From Allium sativum (Eukaryota; Streptophyta; Magnoliopsida; Asparagales; Amaryllidaceae), in NCBI GenBank assembly GCA_030737875.1, contig CM060918.1:772452552-772516551 (forward strand): a DNA stretch of 64,000 nt, given 5' to 3'. The number at the start of each line of letters is the position of its first letter. The first letter of the stretch is position 1. The position numbers were made by a program, and so were the translations under genes. The notes under the pieces were generated by a model. That model was not told the origin of the DNA. It saw only the letters and a program-made list of their open reading frames with translations, and searched no databases. Shown here piece after piece: positions 59,647-64,000 of this stretch.

Positions 59647-59828
59647 AAAGGTTACCGGAACAGATAAAATTTTTAGAAAACTATTTTTATAAAAACATTT
59701 TTGGAAGAGATATTTTCAAAAACAGGTCTTTAAAGAGAAAAAGTTTTTGAAAGAAAGGCATAATCCCCAATAGCCATATCTATATCCTTCGAATTCTCCG
59801 TTTTGAACCTTTCCTTTTTCGTTTCAGC

Positions 59829-61067
59829 ATGGCTGAGGATCTTAACTTTCCGGAGGGTGTGACGGTACCAGTATGGTATAGGAGATTGATGGAGGCTAGG
59901 GCCACCACTGCGGGTCCAGCAAATGTTCCTCCACCAACCGTAGCACCCGATCTTCCTCCTCCCCCTCCTCCTCGCACGGATACTTTTGCTAAGACTTGCA
60001 AGGAATTTAAAGCTATGGGAGGGAAGCCTTTTCAAGGGTCGGAAACTTTTGTGGAGGCTAGAGATTGGCTTAAGGAGGTGGAAGAATTGATAGATATCTT
60101 TGAGATGGAAGAAGGAAAGAAAGTCAAGTTGGCTGCTTGGTTAATGAAAGGAGAGGCCTCATTCTGGTGGGAGGTCACTAATGGAGAACGCCCTGTTGAC
60201 TCTTGGGCGGATTTTAGGCAAAGGTTTGTGGCAAAGTTTCTCTCAAGGGCGGAGGAAAACTTGTATATGGAAAGATTCTTGACTCTAAAGCAAGGAAATC
60301 TCTCGGTGAAGGAATACGTTAACAAGTTTAATCAATTGGCAAGGTTTGGCCTAGATATGGTGAATACACCGGAGAAGAAGGCTTTGAGGTTCGTGAAAGG
60401 CTTGAATGAACCGATGCATGGGTTGGCTATGACTCATATCCCTATGGGGGCCACCTTCGAGAAGCTAGTTGACATGGCACTCATGCATGAAGAAGAGAAG
60501 GGTCCCAATGCTAATAAGGCACCCGAGAAGAAGGGAGATCAAAAGAGACCTCAGCAACAACAACAAAACAAAGGTGGGAAAGGCAACGGTGGCAAAGGTA
60601 AGAAGAAGAAGTGTTTCAACTGTGGGACACCGGGCCACCTAAGCAAGGATTGTCGTAAGAAGAAGAAGACTGGCTGCTTCCACTGTGGCGAAGCAGGGCA
60701 TTTAGTGAAGGATTGCCCTAAGAAGGGGCAAAGGACGGGGTCTACCTCAGGAGGACATGTGCAAGCTCTTATGGCACCAGGTCAGGCTAGGGGGCAAGTA
60801 CAGGCTCTCGCTGTCCCACCAATTCAGGAGAGAGGTAGAACTATTTCCGTTGAAAGTCTGGTTTTTCTATTTGATCATCCTGTCCGTACATTGTTTGATT
60901 CAGGCGCATCGCATTCGTTTATCTCATCATCATTAGTTGAGTCACTGCACTTAGACACCAGTCTGGTAGATGATCCCTTGGTTGTTTCAAACCCAATTGG
61001 GGGCTCCACTTATTTGTCCATGATATGTTTGGGTTTGAAGATTTCTATACTTAGCATTGAGTTTTGA
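59829..61067 (+). CDS. Element C gag and start of protease
   Basis: 412 codons from an ATG about 180 bases after the primer site. A Pro-rich N-terminus precedes the gag capsid domain (residues ~60-230; FVEARDWLKEVEELIDIFEM, DSWADFRQRFVAKFL). A Lys/Gln/Gly-rich linker leads to two CCHC zinc knuckles, CFNCGTPGHLSKDC (60612) and CFHCGEAGHLVKDC (60675). The aspartic protease motif LFDSGASHSFI is at about 60893. The frame stops at TGA 61065-61067, inside the protease domain, and the conserved protease sequence resumes in the same phase immediately after it. The TGA is thus most simply a nonsense mutation in a single gag-pol frame. The protein would package RNA and process the polyprotein. Confidence 0.93.
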   Translation: MAEDLNFPEGVTVPVWYRRLMEARATTAGPANVPPPTVAPDLPPPPPPRTDTFAKTCKEFKAMGGKPFQGSETFVEARDWLKEVEELIDIFEMEEGKKVKLAAWLMKGEASFWWEVTNGERPVDSWADFRQRFVAKFLSRAEENLYMERFLTLKQGNLSVKEYVNKFNQLARFGLDMVNTPEKKALRFVKGLNEPMHGLAMTHIPMGATFEKLVDMALMHEEEKGPNANKAPEKKGDQKRPQQQQQNKGGKGNGGKGKKKKCFNCGTPGHLSKDCRKKKKTGCFHCGEAGHLVKDCPKKGQRTGSTSGGHVQALMAPGQARGQVQALAVPPIQERGRTISVESLVFLFDHPVRTLFDSGASHSFISSSLVESLHLDTSLVDDPLVVSNPIGGSTYLSMICLGLKISILSIEF

Positions 61068-64000
61068 TGTGATGCTTTTGTATTGGGCTTCACGGGCTAT
61101 GGGTTGATTTTGGGCATGGACTGGTTATCCAGTAATGGTGCCGTTCTTGATTGCGAAAGGAGAGTTGTTAGGCTCATGACCCGCTTGGGTAACACTCTCG
61201 AGATTTCTTGTAATCCCATGGATTCTGTTATGCTAAGTTATCTTGAGTCGCTTGACGCTTCGGTCGAGAGTATGCAATCTGTTAGAGTGGTCCGGGAATA
61301 TCCGGATGTGTTTGAGGAGGTGAAGGGCTTGCCTCCGAAGTGGGAGATTGACTTCCGAATATATCTGGTGGATAATGCTAAACCGGTATCTTTACCAGTG
61401 CGCCACATGGCTCCTCGTGAGAGGAGGGAACTCCATAAGCAAGTAGGGGAGTTGCTTGAGAAGGGGTTCATAAGACGAAGTATATCGGAGTGGGGTGCTC
61501 CAGTAGTATTTGCTACGAAGGCGGATGGGTCCCTCAGACTTTGTGTAGACTATAGAGAACTCAACAAGCTCACAAAGAAGAATAGACACCCATTGCCGAG
61601 GATTGATGATCTTTTCGATCAGTTGGTTGGCGCTTCAGTATTTTCTCAGCTGGACTTAGCCACGGGGTTTCATCAGTTGAGGGTGGCTGAGGATAGCATA
61701 GACAAAACTGCCTTTAGGACTCCAGATGGTTTCTATGAGTGGCTGGTGATGCCATTTGGGTTGACGAACGCCCCTGCATACTTCGTTGATTTGATGAGTA
61801 GGGTGTTCAGGGAGTTCCTTAATAAATTCGTGGTGGTCTTTGTGGATGATATCTTAGTATTTTCTAAGAGTAAAGAAGAGCATGCCCTACATCTTGGGGA
61901 GGTATTGAAGACTCTTCGAGCACATAGCCTTAAGGCTAAATTCTCTAAATGTCACTTCTGGAGGAAGGAGGTGCGGTTCTTGGGGCACGTGGTCTCCAAG
62001 GAAGGGATAGCTGTGGATCCCGCGAAGGTAGTATCAATTCAGGATTGGAAGGTTCTGAAGAATGCTACCGAAGTAAGAAGTTTCTTGGGGTTGGCGGGTT
62101 ATTATAGGAAGTTTATCAAAGACTTCGCGAAGATATCAGCCCCATTAACCCGCTTGACGAAGAAGAATCTTGTTTTCGCATGGGACGTAGATTGTGATGA
62201 TGCGTTCCGACGGTTAAAGAGAGCTTTAACCACTGCTCCAGTTTTAGTGTTGCCTGATGGGAGCAAGCCATTTGTTGTCCATACTGATGCTTGTGGGACA
62301 GGGCTTGGCGCAGTCTTAATGCAAGAGGGAAGGGTGATAGCCTATGGTGGAAGGCAGTTGAGGGCACATGAGAAAAATTACCCTACCCATGATTTAGAGT
62401 TGGCCGCTATTGTTTTTGCGCTTAAGATTTGGCGCCATTATCTTCTTGGTGAGAGATTCGAATTGTTCACTGACCACAAATCATTGAAGTACTTGTTTTC
62501 TCAGAAGGATTTGAATCTGAGACAGCAAAGGTGGATGGAATTCTTAGCATCCTATGATTTCGAGATAGCGTATACCCCTGGCAAGGGTAACGTGGTGGCG
62601 GACGCCTTGAGCAGAAAGAGGTTGTCCTTGAGTCCATTGTTCGTGGAACAGCGAAGCTTGGAATTTATCTCGATGTTTGATTTCAGACCTTCCATTGACT
62701 ATGTACCCGGTTTGCTAGCTTCGTTGGAGGTTAGACCTACTCTTTTGGGGCGGATTGGAGAAGCACAGAGGAACGACCCACAGTTGGTTGAGTTGGTAGA
62801 GAAGCTCATAAGGGGGGAGTCGTCCAGCCATTTGAGTAGGTATACCCTAGACGCTAGGGGGTGCTTGCGTAGAGACGGTATACTTTGTGTACCGCAAGAC
62901 GAGGGTTTGAGGAAGGTTATTCTTGATGATGCACACCGTTCTAGGATGACCATTCATCCCGGTGGGGACAAGATGTACCAAGACATGAAGAGGGTTTTCT
63001 TCTGGGCCGGTATGAAGAAAGATGTGGCCGAGTATGTCGCTCGATGCTTGATGTGCCAACAAGTGAAGGCGGAGCAAAAGAAACCAGGTGGGTTGCTTCA
63101 CCCATTGGAGGTTCCGCAATGGAAGTGGGATAGTGTCTCGATGGATTTTATTGACGGGTTACCCAGATCGAGGAAGGGTAATACAGGAATTTGGGTGGTG
63201 GTAGACAGACTTACTAAGAGCGCCCATTTCATACCTGTGAAGAGCAAGAGGACCGCTCCATGGCTAGCTTCTGTATATCTTCGAGAGATAGTTCGATTGC
63301 ATGGGGTACCCTCTAGCATAGTGAGTGATCGAGATCCTATCTTCACTAGCGAGTTCTGGAGAAGTTTGCAAGAAGCAGTGGGGACTCAATTGTGTCTGAG
63401 CACCGCATATCATCCTCAGACGGACGGCCAGACTGAGAGGGTGAATCGTGTTCTAGAAGACCTTTTGAGACTTTGTATCTTAGATTTTGGAGGTACATGG
63501 GAAGAGCATCTTCCATTGGTGGAGTTCGCATATAATAACAGCTTTCAGTCCAGTATTGGTATGGCTCCTTTCGAAGCTCTCTATGGAAGGCCTTGTCGAT
63601 CACCTACATGTTGGTGGGAATCTACGGATAAGATCTTGCTTGGGCCTGATATGATTAGGGAGACTTCGGAGAAGATTGACTTGATTCGAAGAAGGATGAA
63701 AGCAGTGCAGGATAGGCAAAAATCTTATGCGGACAAGAGAAGGACGGATCTTGAGTTTGGAGTTGGGGACATGGTCTTTGTCAAAGTGTCTCCGTTACGA
63801 AATGTGGTTCGCTTTGGATCTGTTGGGAAATTAGCGCCAAGGTTCGTGGGGCCGTTTCCTATTAAGGAAAGGATTGGACGGATGGCATATAGAGTGGAGT
63901 TGCCCGACAGACTTAGTGGTGTACATGATGTATTCCATGTGTCCCATTTGAGGAAATGCTTACATGAGACCGCAGAGGTGGTAGAGCCGAGCTTACTTAG
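61068..64000 (+). CDS. Element C pol: protease end, RT, RNase H, integrase (incomplete at window end)
   Basis: An uninterrupted frame in phase with gag. The protease ends with [14 protein letters not shown]. The RT has [16 protein letters not shown] (about 61520), [12 protein letters not shown] and the catalytic [10 protein letters not shown] (61839-61868). RNase H follows, with [15 protein letters not shown] (about 62280), [16 protein letters not shown] and ADALSRKR. The integrase has a zinc domain ([11 protein letters not shown]...CLMC, 62938-63056) and a D,D,E core with MDFIDGLP (63141), VSDRDPIF (63321) and [14 protein letters not shown] (63428). The C-terminal domain has [10 protein letters not shown] and [12 protein letters not shown]. 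All catalytic residues I can check are present, so apart from the upstream TGA the enzymes look functional. The chromodomain is expected beyond 64000. Confidence 0.93.

Larger units (their letters stand above)
56414..64000 (+). mobile_element. Element C, chromovirus-like Ty3/gypsy retrotransposon (3' end outside window)
   Basis: The 5' LTR (56414-59632) is bounded by the inverted repeat TGTAACACCCC...GGGGTGTTACA. It is followed by an initiator-Met primer site, gag-protease and pol in one frame up to the window edge. It is the best-preserved coding copy here, with a single in-frame stop. The domain sequences closely parallel B, and the expected chromodomain, 3' LTR and right target duplication (CAATT) lie beyond 64000. 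It is inserted in W. Confidence 0.93.

Overview
This is plant nuclear DNA, most likely from a eudicot. It is AT-rich and consists almost entirely of nested transposable elements: long-LTR Ty3/gypsy retrotransposons, a Helitron with a plant-type terminus, and a CACTA element. I see no host gene, rRNA, tRNA or CRISPR array. The setting looks like heterochromatic, gene-poor sequence in which elements have inserted into one another. I use the names A, B, C, X, Z and W only as local labels.

Layout. (1) 1-20776 is Z, a minus-strand long-LTR element with an initiator-Met-tRNA type primer site and almost no internal region. Its right LTR (1897-20776) is split by A (3076-16929, minus strand). A is a young 13.9-kb Tat-lineage Ty3/gypsy element with 771-bp LTRs and a perfect ACATT target-site duplication. 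A carries gag-protease, RT-RNase H, a second (archaeal-type) RNase H and integrase on the minus strand. On the plus strand it carries an intron-containing antisense gene with its own TATA box. (2) 20777-50810 is X, a plus-strand element with ~6.1-kb LTRs and only ~1.4 kb of non-coding interior. Z sits in its 5' LTR, B (23391-40573) sits in its interior, and a 3059-bp CACTA transposon (46021-49079, TSD GTG) sits in its 3' LTR. B is a decayed chromovirus-type element whose 5' LTR is split by a 5850-bp non-autonomous Helitron (25174-31023). (3) 50849-56413 is part of W, a minus-strand relative of X. (4) 56414-64000 is C, a chromovirus-like element with a 3219-bp 5' LTR and an almost intact gag-pol that runs off the window. 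C is inserted in W.

Relative ages. A is the youngest datable insertion, with about 9 differences by eye between its 771-bp LTRs. The B and X LTR pairs differ by roughly 10 percent in the stretches I compared. The insertion order is therefore X first, then B and Z, then A, the Helitron and the CACTA. Homologous empty sites in this same window independently confirm the CACTA and Helitron boundaries.

Most notable signals. (i) A ~98-base module occurs twice in each LTR of both B and C. It can fold into nested stems whose sequences change between copies while pairing is kept, which suggests a conserved structured RNA or DNA element. (ii) A's gag ends with TAG CAA CCA directly in frame with pol, matching the plant-virus readthrough context UAG-CAR-YYA. 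(iii) A carries an antisense, promoter-bearing, intron-containing gene. (iv) The CACTA element holds a ~500-bp array of about 23 AAAGCTTT palindromes. (v) C's U3 has six GTCGAC palindromes at an exact 12-bp period.
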